A stretch of 64,000 nucleotides of DNA from Zantedeschia hybrid cultivar (GCA_030544215.1 JARZZO010000014.1:42313734-42377733), one strand, 5' to 3'; numbered from the stretch's first letter, positions 43,920-56,173 are shown. Notes: generated by a model not told the origin, from the letters alone. Made by a program: numbers and translations.

Positions 43920-46409
43920 ATGTTCAGTAGACTCCCTTCGGCCGAGAGTAGCTCTTCGGCCGAAGTTCATTCTTCTTGCTCTTCGTCCCGGCCTCCCGAA
44001 TCTTCCTTATTTTCCTTTTCTTCCAGTTCCCTTGCTTTCTTCATGGCGGAAGAGGCCGAGATGTCTCAGGCTGAAGAAGCTGAGGAGGTTCCTGCTACAG
44101 GCCAGGCTTCTACTTCCGGCCGACGCCGGGCCGAGACAGTCTTCGACGCGGTCTGCATTCTTACTGACGATGGTGTCAAGACCATCGCTTCCTATTACCA
44201 ACTCCCATCTTGGACGATTCCCTATCGGCCCGGAACAAACACCAGGGCTAACTCCGTTCGACCGGGCTGCTTTTCTATTTATGAGGAGAGCTTCCGGGCG
44301 GGCTTTCGTCTTCCCCTTCCTTCCTTTGTAATAAACCTTCTGAGTTTCTACGGGTTGGCCCCGTCTCAATTTTTTCCGAACTCTTGGCGGACAGTTTACG
44401 CTTTCTTGGCTGTGCACGCCTACATTGACGTCACCCCTTTGGTAAATATCTTCCGCTTTCTTTTTAAGATTCAGCCGCAGGGGAAATCTGATTGGTTCTG
44501 CTTTGTCCCCCGCTTCGGCCGGGGTATCTTTTCTGGGAAGCCTTCGTCCATTCATCATTGGAAGAAGAGCTTCATCTTTGTTTCTCTTCTGGAGAAGGAG
44601 AAGAGTGTGTGGCCCTTCCCCACTGAGTGGGCACCACTGGCCGAAGGCCTCTCCGATCCACCTTCCCTTAACCCCGATCAGCTTCATATTGTGCACCTCT
44701 TGGAAGCCGAGGCTCCGTATGACATTGCGGAGCTCTTCGACGAAGAGGAGAGGCTTGTACAGACGGGGGCTTGGCCGTATCCGACGAAATCTCCTCCCCG
44801 AGTCTTTCCTTACCTCCCTCCCGAGGATATTCCGGGGGAGGCCGAGGGAGCTGCAGAGGTTGAATCTCCGGCCGAAGCTCTTCCGACCGATGAAGGCGCT
44901 GCAGCTTCGGCCGAGGGTAAGTCGGTCTTGAGTTGAGGAGAGTCGCGTGTTGTAAGTTGCTAACCCCTTTTTCTGTCCGCAGAGATGACTGGGCTTCGGG
45001 GACTACTCGGCCGGCTCGCCAAGCAGCCCGGCCAATCTCGACCGCCCCCGCAGCAGGTGGCGGGAGAAGAGGAGGCTGGAGGAGACGCGACCCCGAGCGC
45101 TCGGGCCGTAGGGCAGACGGCGACTTTGGTCGAAGGCCGCACTGCTGCTGCTGCTCTCGAAAGAGAGAGAAAGGGAAAGTCGGTCGCGCGAGGGGGCGGC
45201 CGACTAGCGAAGCGGAGCCGGGCGGATGAGCCCGGCGAGACAGAATCCGCCTCGGCAGCCAAGAGGCCGGTGGCCGCCCGAGGGGCCCCTCTCTCTTCGC
45301 CTCCCGAACCGCCGAGGGGCGACTCCCCTCCGACTGCGGCGGCCGGCACAGAGGACCTCTCCTTCCCCTTTGGGGGGTCCAGGACGCACATGTGCCGTGA
45401 ATACAGGCATGAGCCTTGGGTCCCGAATCTGGGGGTCTTCGTGGACGAGAGTCTGGAGGACTCTCGGACATGCTTGCGCCTGCTCCACGGCTTGACCCTC
45501 CCGATGGCCGAGGACGAGATGAGAGAGTTGTCCTCGGAGGGCTTGTCGATGCAGTGTGCCCGATACGCTATCCCGGTAAAAAACTTCTTTATTGGCCTTG
45601 GTTTAGTATTTCCCTTGGCTCGTTTGCACTTGCTGATTTTTGCTTGCCTTCGGCTGCAGACCACGGTCATGTGCGGGGGACTCGTCTGCCGCCAGATAGC
45701 CATTCAGCAAAAGCTCCGGGACATTGACCAGGCTTCGGATCAGTTGGCTTCGGGCAAAGTTGCCTCGGTCCAACGTGGTCTCGAGGCCAACGTTGACTTG
45801 CTCCTGAAAGCCAATGCCCGGATGCGGGCCGAGCTGGGAGAGCAAAAGGAGGTGATCCGTGCCACCTTCGAGGCCAAGACGAAGGCCGAGCAGGAGAGGG
45901 AGAAAGCCGAGAAGGAACTGGAGGCGGTCTGGGCCGAAAATACAATTCTTAAGGCCGAGATCCAGGACAAGGTCGACCAGCGGGTCACGGAGCGCTGTCG
46001 CCACGCCGAGGAGGTCTCGTCTCTGAAGGCGGATCTGGAGGCCAAGGTCGAAGAGGCTGCTCGCACAGCTGTGGCGAGCTACAAGGCCGGCCCGGATTTT
46101 GCCGAGGAGATAATGGAGGCTCGACTCGAGGCGGCGTCGTCCGTGTTCAGTCTAGGGCTGGCTATTGCCCAAAAGGCGTACCCGGCCGTAGATCTGACCG
46201 GCATCGGCCTCCCGACGGACGTGGAGGGTGATGAGCTGTTGGCCTGGTGGAAAAAACTTAAGGCCGAAAGAGCTCCGGCCGAAAGAGCTCCGGCTCCGGA
46301 GGAAGGCGGTGCGGCCGTTCCTGATGAGGTCGTCCTGGTCGAGGTTTGTCCTTCGGCCTCTCCCGATCAGACTCCGGTCGACGTAGACGGCGATGATGCC
46401 GAGAGCTAG
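43920..46409 (+). CDS. Tat antisense ORF: gypsy-type transposon (PF04195-like) protein, 3 exons, intact
   Basis: The exons are 43920-44916, 44983-45575 and 45660-46409, with GT/AG introns in matching phases (1 and 0). The first ATG gives 779 residues; the internal ATG at 44043 gives 738. The N-terminal third reads VCILTDDGVKTIASYYQLPS, then PLPSFVINLLSFYGLAPSQFFPNSW and a K-D/W-FCF region. That is the 'putative gypsy type transposon' domain found in antisense or extra ORFs of plant Tat elements. The middle is Arg/Ala/Pro-rich and low-complexity. The last exon is a long Glu/Lys/Ala coiled coil (about 45700-46100). No premature stop. The molecular function of this family is unknown. It runs opposite to gag-pol and ends facing the repeat array. 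Confidence 0.8.
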
Positions 46410-46631
46410 TACGGGGGCTTGTCCCGGCTTTTGTCTGCTTTCTTGAAAAGCTGCGGCTAGGTGTATGGCCGATTTTGTACTTTGTTCATATAGATATGAA
46501 AAAGTATTTTGCTTCAGTGTTCCGAATGAATGACCGAGTCTGGTTCTCTTTGTGGCCGAGACCATATTGTTGTTTAGATGCGGCTCGTATGGCCGAAGTC
46601 AATAAGGATTCGGATATGGATTTAGAAAATA

Positions 46632-47210
46632 ATGCCGCTCCCGGTACGGTTTGCATGGCCGAAGCCACTCCCGGTACGGTTTACAAGGACTTTGAATACC
46701 ATGCCGCTTCCGATACGGTTTGCATGGCCGAAGCCACTCCCGGTACGGTTTACACAAACTTAGAGAATAATGCCGCTCCCGATACGGTTTACATGGCCGA
46801 AGCCACTCCCGGTATGGTTTACACGGACTTTAGAAAACCATGCCGCTCCCGATACGGTTTGCATGGCCGAAGCCACTCCCGGTACGGTTTACATGGACTT
46901 TAGAAAACCATGCCGCTCCCGATACGGTTTGCATGGCCGAAGCCATTCCCGGTACGGTTTACACGGATTTTAGAAAACCATGCCGCTTCCGATACGGTTT
47001 GCATGGCCGAAGCCACTCCCGGTACGGTTTACACGGACTTTAGAAAACCATGCCGCTCCCGATACGGTTTGCATGGCCGAAGCCACTCCCGGTACGGTTT
47101 ACACGGACTTAGAGAATAATGCCGCTCCCGATACGGTTTACATGGCCGAAGCCACTCCCGGTACGGTTTACACGGACTTTAGAAAACCATGCCGCTCCCG
47201 ATACGGTTTG
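46632..47210. repeat. Tandem 70-bp repeats, left block
   Basis: About eight head-to-tail units begin ATGCCGCTCCCGATACGG. Each unit is two diverged halves of about 35 bp, sharing C-CTCCCG-TACGGTTT-CA, so the array is hierarchical. Short 67-codon frames recurring every 70 bases are artefacts of the repeats. Confidence 0.92.
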
Positions 47211-48787
47211 TGTTAGAATTGGGTGGCCTCAAAGTCAATCATTGTACATTCTAGTTCAGATTATTAATAAAGGCAATTATTTCTTCATTTAATAGTTCTC
47301 GCAAACGACTATCATAATGAAGGTCCATAGACAAATGTATGGGATATTGAATCATGATGAGATCGTGATAGTGAGATCAATATCCTAAGGCAATTGTCTT
47401 AAATAGTTCTCGATCGTAGGATATTTGAGATGGACATTAAATATCCGATAAGATCGACACAAGTTATGTCTTCTCATATGATGAGGGTGAATGATCTCAC
47501 ATTCACTCGTGTGGTGACACTAAGACAAACAAGTGGGTGCTCATTAGAGAATGAGTTCACTGAACAGACCCAAATAAGAATTCCTGGATGGTAATTATAC
47601 CTATTAGTCAACCAGGGAATTCATTTGTTGCAGTAGCACAGTTGGTCTTTTGACCTGAGTCACCAATGATACCTTGTTTGTGGACCATTGTATCTTGATT
47701 CTCTGACTCGTGGACTTTAACCATTAAGTCCACCATAATCGGTCTTTCAGATACAGTGGAAAGCTTGCGAAGGTAATTGAGTGAACAACAAGGGATCACT
47801 CACTCTTGGTATAAGACTGGAGAGAGAATGTCCCATGGATGTGTACACAGAAATCCCTGGCCAGGGTCAAATGAAAGAGATGTCTTTCTAGATATTAACT
47901 GTGTACTAGAATCCATCTGGATAATGCGATAGAGGGTTTGACTATAAAACCATACCCTTGCGTTATCGGGACATTGCATGAGTGAATGATTATATCCGTG
48001 CGGTATCTGCAGACGAAAAGGTTCAATTGAAGGGATCAGTATCCCTTATATCTTCTGGGATCATGAGGTAGTGTTTGGTGCTGTTCATGATCAGAAGGCC
48101 AAGTGAATTTATCATCGGATGATAATTTACTTGTTTATTAATTAATCATTTAACATGCGATGTTTAAATGTTAATTAATAAATATTAAACTCAAGAAATA
48201 GTTCTAAGTTTAATGGGCCTGCAACCGGACTGATATATGGGCCTAGAGGGTCACACACATAAGAGTTCTCGTCAGACGGTGAGAGATGTTAAATTTCATG
48301 CTTATCTGGGTTTTTGTGAAAAGCTGCAGGATAAACATGAAGATTTAATGGAGAATTATCCAAGGCCAAACTCTTGGATAATCATGAGGATTAACTGTTG
48401 TGCTTATCCTTATTTCTATATAAGGAGGGTAAAGGGGGAGTGGTAAAAAGTTAGTTGGACGAATTTTACTCCCTAGATTCTCTCTCTCCTCTCTCTCTCT
48501 CCTTCTCGGAGTGGATCTGTCTCTCTCCGCGCATGGTGGATCTGAGATCTGGTCGGAGCACTCAAGTCGAGGAGGAAATCGCGTCTACTGCGGGAACTCG
48601 TGTGGATACCTCTAGAGATCGTGCGCGTGCGCGATTAACGAGTCGGCATCATTAACGGGAGATTCGAAACCCTGCAAAGGTGAAGAACTGTTCTTCCCGT
48701 TTAGATTTTAATGTCCGTTTTACGACCCCAGCAACCGATACAATGGAATCATTTTTATTTCCGCTGCGTTCTTGGCGATTCCTTACA
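47211..48787 (+). mobile_element. Solo Copia LTR (1577 bp, plus strand)
   Basis: The termini are TGTTAGAATTGGG and GATTCCTTACA, with a perfect 5-bp duplication GTTTG at 47206-47210 and 48788-48792. It is the same family as 39159-40749 but in the opposite orientation. A TATATAA box lies at 48417-48423. It splits the 70-bp repeat array. Confidence 0.94.
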
Positions 48788-48792
48788 GTTTG

Positions 48793-49262
48793 CATGGCAG
48801 AAGCCACTCCTGGTACGGTTTACACAGACTTTAGAAAACCATGCCGCTCCCGATACGGTTTGCATGGCCGAAGCCACTCCCGGTACGGTTTACACAGACT
48901 TTAGAAAACCATGACGCTCCCGATACGGTTTGCATGGCCGAAGCCACTCCCAGTACGGTTTACACGGACTTTAGAAAACCATGCCGCTCCCGATACAGTT
49001 TGCATGGCCGAAGCCACTCCCGGTACGGTTTACACGGACTTTAGAAAACCATGCCGCTCCCGATACGGTTTGCATGGCTGAAGCCACTCCCGGGACGGTT
49101 TACACGGACTTTAGAAAACCATGTCGCTCCCGATACGGTTTGCATGGCCGAAGCCACTCCCGGTACGGTTTACACGGACTTTAGAAAACCATGCCGCTCC
49201 CGATACGGTTTGCATGGCCGAAGCCACTCCCGATACGGTTTACACGGACTTTAGAAAATAAT
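48793..49262. repeat. Tandem 70-bp repeats, right block
   Basis: About six and a half further units continue in register after the solo LTR. The first is diverged. The array ends near AATGCCAAATATG, about 70 bases before the integrase stop codon. Confidence 0.92.
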
Positions 49263-49330
49263 GCCAAATATGATATTTTCAAAAGAAGAATTTTATTCAT
49301 GCCTTCCGGCTAAACTCCGAGGGATGTAAC

Positions 49331-50438
49331 TTACATGAAGTAGCGCCGAAGGCGTTCCACATTCCAGGTATGAGGGAGAGGTTGGCCCGAAAGGGTTTCC
49401 AACCGATAAGCCCCTCGTCGGATTACTTCCCTTATACGATACGGTCCTTCCCAGTTGGGAGAAAGCTTTCCTGTGGCTTCGGTTGGTTTAGACGCATGAG
49501 CATTCCTCAACACGAGGCTCCCGGTTTCAAAGCTTCGGGGCTTTACTCGAGTGTTGTGGTATCTGGCCATACGCTGCTGATAAGCTGCCAGCCGAATGCG
49601 AGCTTGATCCCTTGTTTCTTCTATAAGATCTAGATGATCTTTTAGGGCTTCCTCATTGGTCTCCGGATTATGAGTGAGAACTCTCGGCGAGGGAAGGCTA
49701 ACTTCGACAGGAATAACGGCTTCTACCCCATAAGCCAAGCGGAACGGGGTTTCGCTGGTTGGGGTTCGGCTTGTAGTCCGATAAGCGCATAGAGCGCTCG
49801 GCAGCTCCTCCACCCATCGGCCCTTAGCGTTGCCGAGGCGAGTCTTCAATCCTTGTAGTAGACTTCGGTTAGTGACCTCGACTTGGCCATTTGTCCGAGG
49901 GTGCGCTACTGACGCGAATATGTGGAGAATGCCGAAACTGGCGCAGTTGTCTTTGAATCGATGGTTGTGCCGTTGTCTGGGATAATGGCCCGAGGGATGC
50001 CGTATCGGCAAATGATGGACTTCCATATGAAGTTCCACGCGTTGCTATCGGTTATAGACGCGAGGGGTTCGGCTTCTACCTATTTAGTAAAATAATCCAC
50101 CGCCACAATAAGGAACTTCCTCTGGCCAGTGGCGATGGGAAAGGGCCCTAAGAGGTCAATTCCCCACTGGGCGAATGGCCAGGGGTCTGATAGAGGAGTT
50201 AGAAGGGTTGCTGATTGGTGGATGAGGGAGCTGAACCTTTGGCATTGATCGCAGCGACGGACGAGGGCAGTTGCGTCCTCTTGGAGCGTCGGCCACCAAT
50301 ATCCTTGCCTTAAAAGCTTGTGAGCTAGAGCCCTTCCTCCTGCATGTGCTCCGCATACCCCTTCATGTACCTCTCGCAGCGCATAGTCATCTTCGGCCGG
50401 GCCGAGGCATCGCAAGAGTGGCCGGGCCGAAGGACTTT
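49331..50438 (-). pseudogene. Tat integrase
   Basis: The zinc region reads HEGVCGAHAGGRALAHKLL, then YWWPTLQEDA and RRCDQCQRF. The core reads QWGIDLLGPFP, IIPDNGT (with a frameshift just after) and ASVAHPRTNGQVEVTNR. The C-terminal part ends WNVERLRRYFM. A TGG-to-TAG stop (DYFTK*VEAE) lies near 50080. Coding moves across three frames, so the enzyme is dead. The C-terminal end faces the repeat array. Confidence 0.88.
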
Positions 50439-52265
50439 TTATATAATAGCCCGTCCAGGAGAAGGAAGTGAGAAGAGCGCTGCCGAATGCGTCTTGCTTC
50501 TTTTGGATCGGACGGGATATCTCCTCGAAGGAGGAAAGTGATTAGGGGAGTCGAGGCTAGACGGGAGAGAGCATCGGGAGAGAGCATCGGCTCGAGCATT
50601 CTCGGCTCTCGGGATCCGCACAATTTCATAAGAATTGAACTGAGCAAGAATCTTGCGAGTTACCTGGAGATAAGATGTCATTATCGCATCCCGTGCCTCG
50701 TATTCCCCAGAAATGTGACTGGCGATTAGTTGAGAGTCGCTAAATGCCTTTATGTTCTGCGTGCCGAGCTTTCTAGCAGCCCGAAGGCCGGAGATGAGGG
50801 CTTCATACTCGGCGGCATTGTTGGTAGCCGGGAAGGAGAAGCGTAGAGCATACTCCATGACAACCCCTTCAGGAGACGCCAAGATCCATTCGGCGCCGCT
50901 ACCCATGGAGTACGTGGAGCCATCTACGTAGAGCTGCCATTCATCCGCCGGAGGCATAGTAGCCGGAGTACCCTCGGCCTCGGATATATTGACTTCCGGC
51001 TGAGGGGCCGAGGATGCTTCGGGGGTGAGCTCGGCGATGAAGTCATCCAGGGCTTGAGCTTTTATTGCCGTCCGCAGTCCATAAGAGATGTCGAACTCTC
51101 CCAGTTCGATTGCCCATTTTGCCAGCCTGCCGGATACCTCCGGCCGGGAGAGGACTTGCCTCAAAGGCTGATCGGTGAAGACCTTTATTTAGTGGGCGAG
51201 GAAGTAAGGCCGGAGCCTTCTTGCGGATGAGACGAGGGCTAAGGCTAGCTTCTCAAGAGCAGGATACCGAAGCTCTGCTCCTTGGAGAGCTCGGCTTATA
51301 TAATAGACTGGCCTCTGAACGCCGTCTTGTTCCCGAATGAGGACGGCGCTGACAGCTGCTTCGGATGCTGCTAGATAAAGGAACAGCTGCTCTCCGTGAA
51401 TCGGTCTAGACAAGACGGGAATATTGGAGAAATAGACCTTTAGCTGCTTGAAGGCTGATTGGCACTTGTCAGTCTAGGAGAAGCTATTGGTCTTCTTCAG
51501 TAGTTTAAAGAAGGGAAAGCAATAATCTGCCGCCCTCGACATGAAGCGGCTTAAGGCGGCAATGCTTCCGTTCAGCTTTTGGACCTCTCGGATATTAACC
51601 GGATGGCGCATTTGAATGATAGCCGAGACCTTCGCGGGATTAGCTTCCACCCCTCGGCGAGTAACCATAAAGCCGAGATACTTTCCGGAGGCTACGCCGA
51701 AGGCGCACTTGGCTAGATTCAGCTTCATTTTGTATTTGCGTAAAGCAGAGAACGTCTCGGCCAAGTCAGCCAGATGGTCTGCAGCGACGTGGCTTTTCAC
51801 CAGCATGTCGTCGATGTAGACTTCCATGTTGTGGCCGAGCTGTGGAGCAAATATTCTGTTGACGAGGCGTTGATATGTTGCTCCGGCATTCTTTAGGCCG
51901 AAGGGCATCCGGGTATAGCAATATAGACCGAGGTCAGTTGTGAAGTTGGTCTTGCTTTCATCCTCTAGATGCATTCGGATATGATGGTAGCCTGAGTAGG
52001 CGTCGAGGAAGCTTAATAGCTCGTGGCCGGAGGTTGCGTCCACCACCTGATCTATCCGAGGCAGCGGGAAGCTATCCATCGGACAGGCTTTGTTGAGGTT
52101 GGTGAAGTCCATGCACATCCGCCACTTGCCATCTTTCTTAGGCACCATCACCACATTGGCGATCTAGTCTGGGTGGTGTACCTCTCGGAGATGCCCGGCG
52201 TCCAGCCCTTTTTGTACTTCGGCTTGGATGGCCGTCCTCCTTTCTTGATTGAAGGTACGCCGCTT
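50439..52265 (-). pseudogene. Tat reverse transcriptase and RNase H
   Basis: The RT has MVPKKDGKWRMCMDFTNLNK, FLDAYSGYHHI, MPFGLKNAGATYQRLVN and an intact YIDDMLVKS active site. RNase H reads YYISRALQGAELRYPALEK, with LYVDGSTYSMGSGAEW and NNAAEYEALISGL in the extra RNase H typical of Tat elements. One frame is kept down to about 50560, broken by stops at 52164, 51474 and 51189. Confidence 0.9.
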
Positions 52266-53492
52266 CTACTTGACTGGGGGCTGGTTGGGATCGACATGCA
52301 GCCGATGCTCTGCTATCTCCGGGTCGACTCCGGGCATGTCTGCAGGAGACCAGGCGAAGACGTCGAGGTTCTCTTTCAGGAACTCGGCAAGTCTTTCGGC
52401 TTCAGTTTTTTCTAGGTCGGAGCCTATCATAAGGGTCTGTCCCTCGCCTCCCGGAACCTGGATGGCGATAAGTTCCTCTCCCAGGGATGCCTCGGCCGAA
52501 GATTCGATTGACAGGGATTCGGTCGCAGCCTTTCCCTTGACCGAAATCATATAACACTGCCGAGCCGCTTCTTGATTCCCCTTGGCTTCGCCGATTCCAT
52601 GACTGGTATGAAATTTCAACTTCTGGTGGAAGGACGAGGGTACAGCTCCGATCCCGCCGATTAGCCTTCGGCCAAAGATGGCGTTGTAAGCTGAATCAAC
52701 TTTGACAACGGCAAAATCCGTTTCTACGGTTGATTGCCAGGGAGCCGAACCTATGGTTACAGGGAGCCGGACAATGCCTTCTACTCGACAGGGCGAGCCG
52801 TTAAAACCGAATAGAGGCCCCCGGTGAGGCTTCATATTAGCCTCATTCAATCCCATCTTTACAAAACAATCGTAAAATAATATATTTGGGGCACTTCCAT
52901 TATCGACGAAGATACGATGAACATCGTAGCTATTTATTACAGCATTTACAACGAGGGCGTTGTCGTGAGGAACCTGAATGTCGGTCATATCCTCTTGGCC
53001 GAAGGTAATGTCTTCTTGATGAGACCGCTTCGGCTCTACATCGACCGCTGCTACTGTCGCAGTGCTGAGCTGACGACGCCTTGAACCTTCTCCCGGTCCA
53101 CCGGATATCAGCATAATAGATCCGGCACTGGGTCGTTGGTGCGATGTTTCTACCGGGGCCGAGGTGTTCTTTGGCGGAGGAGCGGCTTCTTTCTCCGGGG
53201 GTTGACGTGGCCTGGTCGTTTCAGGGACGTTCCGGTTCCGTTGCTGTTGAGGCTGCTCTCGCCGGTATTGTGGCAATCGGCCCTCTCTGATAAGGCGATC
53301 AATTTCCTCCCGAAGGTGCCGGCATTCGTCAGTCGAATGGCCGATCTCCCGATGGTATTCACAATATTTGCGGGGGTCCCTTCTGCGAAGATCTGTCTTG
53401 ATGCGCTTCGGCTGCCAGAGCATGCCTTTTACCTCCATGAGCATTCGGGAAGGGGGAGCAGGCAGCGGCAGGTACCGCGGCTGCGGATCCCG
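52266..53492 (-). pseudogene. Tat protease region and gag end
   Basis: It includes a zinc-knuckle-like CEYHREIGHSTDECRHLREEI and a protease-like block VVNAVINSYDVHRIFVDNGSAPN, where the family has a VDxGSS motif. It continues FAVVKVDSAYNAIFGR, then AGDMPG-like residues (WSPADMPGVDPEIAEHRL) leading into RT. It ends at a CAG-to-TAG stop at 52266. Confidence 0.85.
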
Positions 53493-54749
53493 TCACTTGT
53501 CTCGGTCCCACTCCTCCCTCCGATATCGCTTGCGGGAGGTTTCTTGATCTTCAGGTCGAGGACGAACTGCTGGAGGGGCAGATGCCGATATTGTTTCGGC
53601 GGTACTCTTGCCCTTGGACATCATTAGGGCCTCCCGATTGATGTATTTATGGGCCCGAGCTACGAGATCCTGGAAGGTGGAGGGATGACGCTTCCCGATA
53701 GAGCCGAGAAGCCCTTCGTCCCGGCACCCACTGATTACGGCCGAGACCGCAATCGGACTGTCCAGGTTCGGGATTTGGGCAGCTTCGGCCCGGAATTTGG
53801 TAAAATATTCTTGGAGGGTCTCGGTCGGTCCTTGCCGGATGGCTAACAGACTGGCCGAGGTTTTGCACTGCCGGGTGGCATCATAGAACTGGTCGATGAA
53901 CAATTGACCCAACTGGACTAAAGAGTGGATAGAATTGGGGGCCAATGTCTCGAATCAGGTTAAAGCTGTTTTTTCAAGAGTGAGGGGGAAGAGACGGCAG
54001 CGGACTGCCTCAGAGATCCTTCGGACAGAGAGGTAGGTGTTGAACCTCTGGAAGTGGCAGACCGGATCTGTCATCCCGTCGTAGAGAGGGCCTTTCGGCA
54101 ATTTAAAGTTAGGAGGTACCTCGGTAGCCAGAAGGTCTGGAGAGAATGGAATTTGCTTTAGAATGGTGCTGGCGAGAGGCGCTCCATACGGCCGAGATAC
54201 CATTTGCTGCATCTCTTTCCTCATTGCGGTCAGCCGCCGGTCCAAGTCCGGGGTGGTTGAAATAGTGACCGAACGCCCTTTGGCTCTAGTTGGATGAAAC
54301 TCAGGCGAAGCATAGCCTTGGTCCGTTATGATATGGCCGGCGCGAGAGACTCGGGCAGGCGGTGCAGAGGGCTCGCTGGGTGCTGTGGCGGCCTCGTCAG
54401 GGAATATCTGCGAGGGTGTTGACCGAAACCTTGCATCTTGAGCAGGGAAAAATGGAGGAGGCGGTACTTGTTGGGGGAGTTGGCCCAATAACCCCATGCG
54501 CTGGGCGATGGTGGATACCATGTCTTGCACGGGCGCCGGAGAAGTAACGGCGGCGGCCAGTGTTGCCACTTGCTGCTGAAGTTCCTCCATCCGATTGTCT
54601 CCAAGAGCGAGGGACTCCGATATGACAGGAAGAGCTGAGCCTTGTGGTGGAGCAGACGGAGCACCTTCGGAATGGAGCGGCAGTGCTGAAGTCGCCCGTG
54701 TCGGTGCCTCGTCTTGCCCGAATCGTCTGGGAACTGGACGATGAGACAT
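53493..54749 (-). pseudogene. Tat gag
   Basis: It starts MSHRPVPRRFGQDEAPT, 40 bp after the LTR and across the primer site. The capsid core runs IPFSPDLLATEVPPNFKLPK, YDGMTDPVCHFQRFNTYLS, then LVQLGQLFIDQFYDA and LQEYFTKFRAEAAQIPNL. It is one frame interrupted by TGA at 53955, where the family has Trp (LTWFETLAP). A second stop at 53493 separates it from the next block. Confidence 0.9.
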
Positions 54750-54763
54750 GACTTCTTGTTAAG

Positions 54764-54788
54764 TTTCCCACAGACGGCGCCTTTTTAG
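54764..54788 (-). promoter_or_regulatory. Tat primer-binding site region
   Basis: The minus strand reads GGCGCCGTCTGTGGGAA just inside the right LTR, the sequence usual at this place in plant Tat elements. Confidence 0.85.
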
Positions 54789-56173
54789 TGATGTAGCCGA
54801 AGCTATCACGGTCGGGTTCCGGGGCAGGAATCCGAAGATTGGACCCGAAGCTTGATCGGATCGGTGAAGAGGACTGACGGGGATCCGGAACGCGGCGAGG
54901 GCGGAGACGTGGCCGAAGACCCGAAGCCGAGGGGTGCCCGGACGGGGGCGAAGCCGATCCTCCCTCGGACGGATGTGGACCAGCCTGCGGAAGGCGTGGC
55001 CGAAGCTCCTTCGGATGGGGGTGAACCAGCCTGCGAAAGGCGTGGCCGACGCTCCTTCGGACGGGGGTGAACCAGCCTGTGAAAGGCGTCGAGACCGGAG
55101 GGAGAAGATCCGAGGTCGGCGGCCGAGACCGACTCGGAGAGGTCGGCGAAGATTCAAACCGAGCCCCTGCAGAAGGTGGGAAAGAAGAAGAACCAGTCAG
55201 TAGGAGTCCCGGGCTTCGGCCCTAAGGAACCACCTCCGACGGTTAAGTTAGCTTTTGAAGATGATTCGATTCAGAAGTCAAAGAAGTGGGAGAAGTAGCT
55301 TTAATGCTTTTTGGACTGTAGTCCTTGGGGTCTCGAAGACATACCTTTGGTAATAAATAGCCATGTATTTATAGCGGAGGATAGAGGTTGCTTAACGGTG
55401 GCAGCCGATATAGGACTATGTTCTGGGTTTACTGGTAAACCGCGATAGCGCCTAACCCTCCCACCGGAGTGGGCCGGACATGGCTATTGGGCCGAAGGGG
55501 GTTGGGCCGCTGATGGGCCAGATGCCGCATAGTGGGCTGGAGCCTGCTGGGCCGAGGGCTGCTGAGCCGCTAATGGGCCGAAGACTATTGGGCCGCTGAC
55601 GGGCCGAGGGTTGTTGGGCCGCTGATGGGCCGAAGGTTATTGGGCCGCTGATGGGCCGAGGACCACTGGACTGCTTAATGGGCCGAGGGTTGCTGGGCCG
55701 CTAATAGGCCGAAGGCTGCCAGTGGGCCTTTTACTGCTGCTTTTGGACTGATCTGCGTTGGGCTTGCTTTAATGGGCCGAATCGGATTCTGCCTCATCAC
55801 ATAGCCCCCCACTCTTGCCTTCCTCAGTTTCACGAGATGGCGAGAGTAAAGTCCGAACTCGGAGGAGTAATATGACGTGCTGTCTGAAACTCTCGGCTTT
55901 GTCGTAAAGAAGGAACTGCCTTCAGTCGGCCGAGGGTTAGCAACAATTAGCCTCGTCTTAGGCCGGGACTTAGTGACGGATGCCTTCGTCCTTGGTTGCG
56001 AAGGGACGAGTCTTCTGAACGTGTCAGGACTCCTGATAAAAGGACGGAAAAGACGTCGAGCTTCCAGTCCGAACGGTCATGTCGTGAGAAAACATAGGAC
56101 ACGCGTTGTACATCTAACCAGCTTGTCGAAGGCACAAAAAGATCCTGGCCATTATTGATGATCACGCGGATCA
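54789..56173 (-). repeat. Tat element 5' LTR (1385 bp)
   Basis: Nearly identical to the left LTR, apart from a roughly 46-bp tandem duplication around 55025-55080 and a handful of substitutions. An open frame of 93 codons occurs identically in both LTRs (43081 and 55877) and has no recognisable domain. Confidence 0.92.

Larger units (their letters stand above)
42039..56173 (-). mobile_element. Tat/Retand-like Ty3 element (14.1 kb, minus strand)
   Basis: LTRs at 42039-43377 and 54789-56173 are nearly identical, starting TGATGTAGCC and ending GGATC(A) on the plus strand. On the minus strand the primer site GGCGCCGTCTGTGGGAA follows the right LTR. After it come gag, protease, RT, RNase H and integrase down to 49331, a 70-bp repeat array, and an antisense gene (43920-46409). 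The flanking 5-mers GGTAC and TTTGC do not match. A solo Copia LTR adds 1577 bp. Confidence 0.92.

Noticed and set aside
45204..46066. Minus-strand frames opposite the Tat antisense ORF
   Set aside because: High GC lets the opposite strand stay open; the plus-strand spliced frame has the domain and coiled coil.
46770..47216. Series of 67-78-codon frames repeating every 70 bases
   Set aside because: They are by-products of the 70-bp tandem repeat, whose unit plus frame happens to stay open; no protein evidence.
46632..49262. Direct-repeat array considered as CRISPR-like
   Set aside because: Units are contiguous with no unique spacers, the genome is a plant's, and the array lies inside a Tat element.
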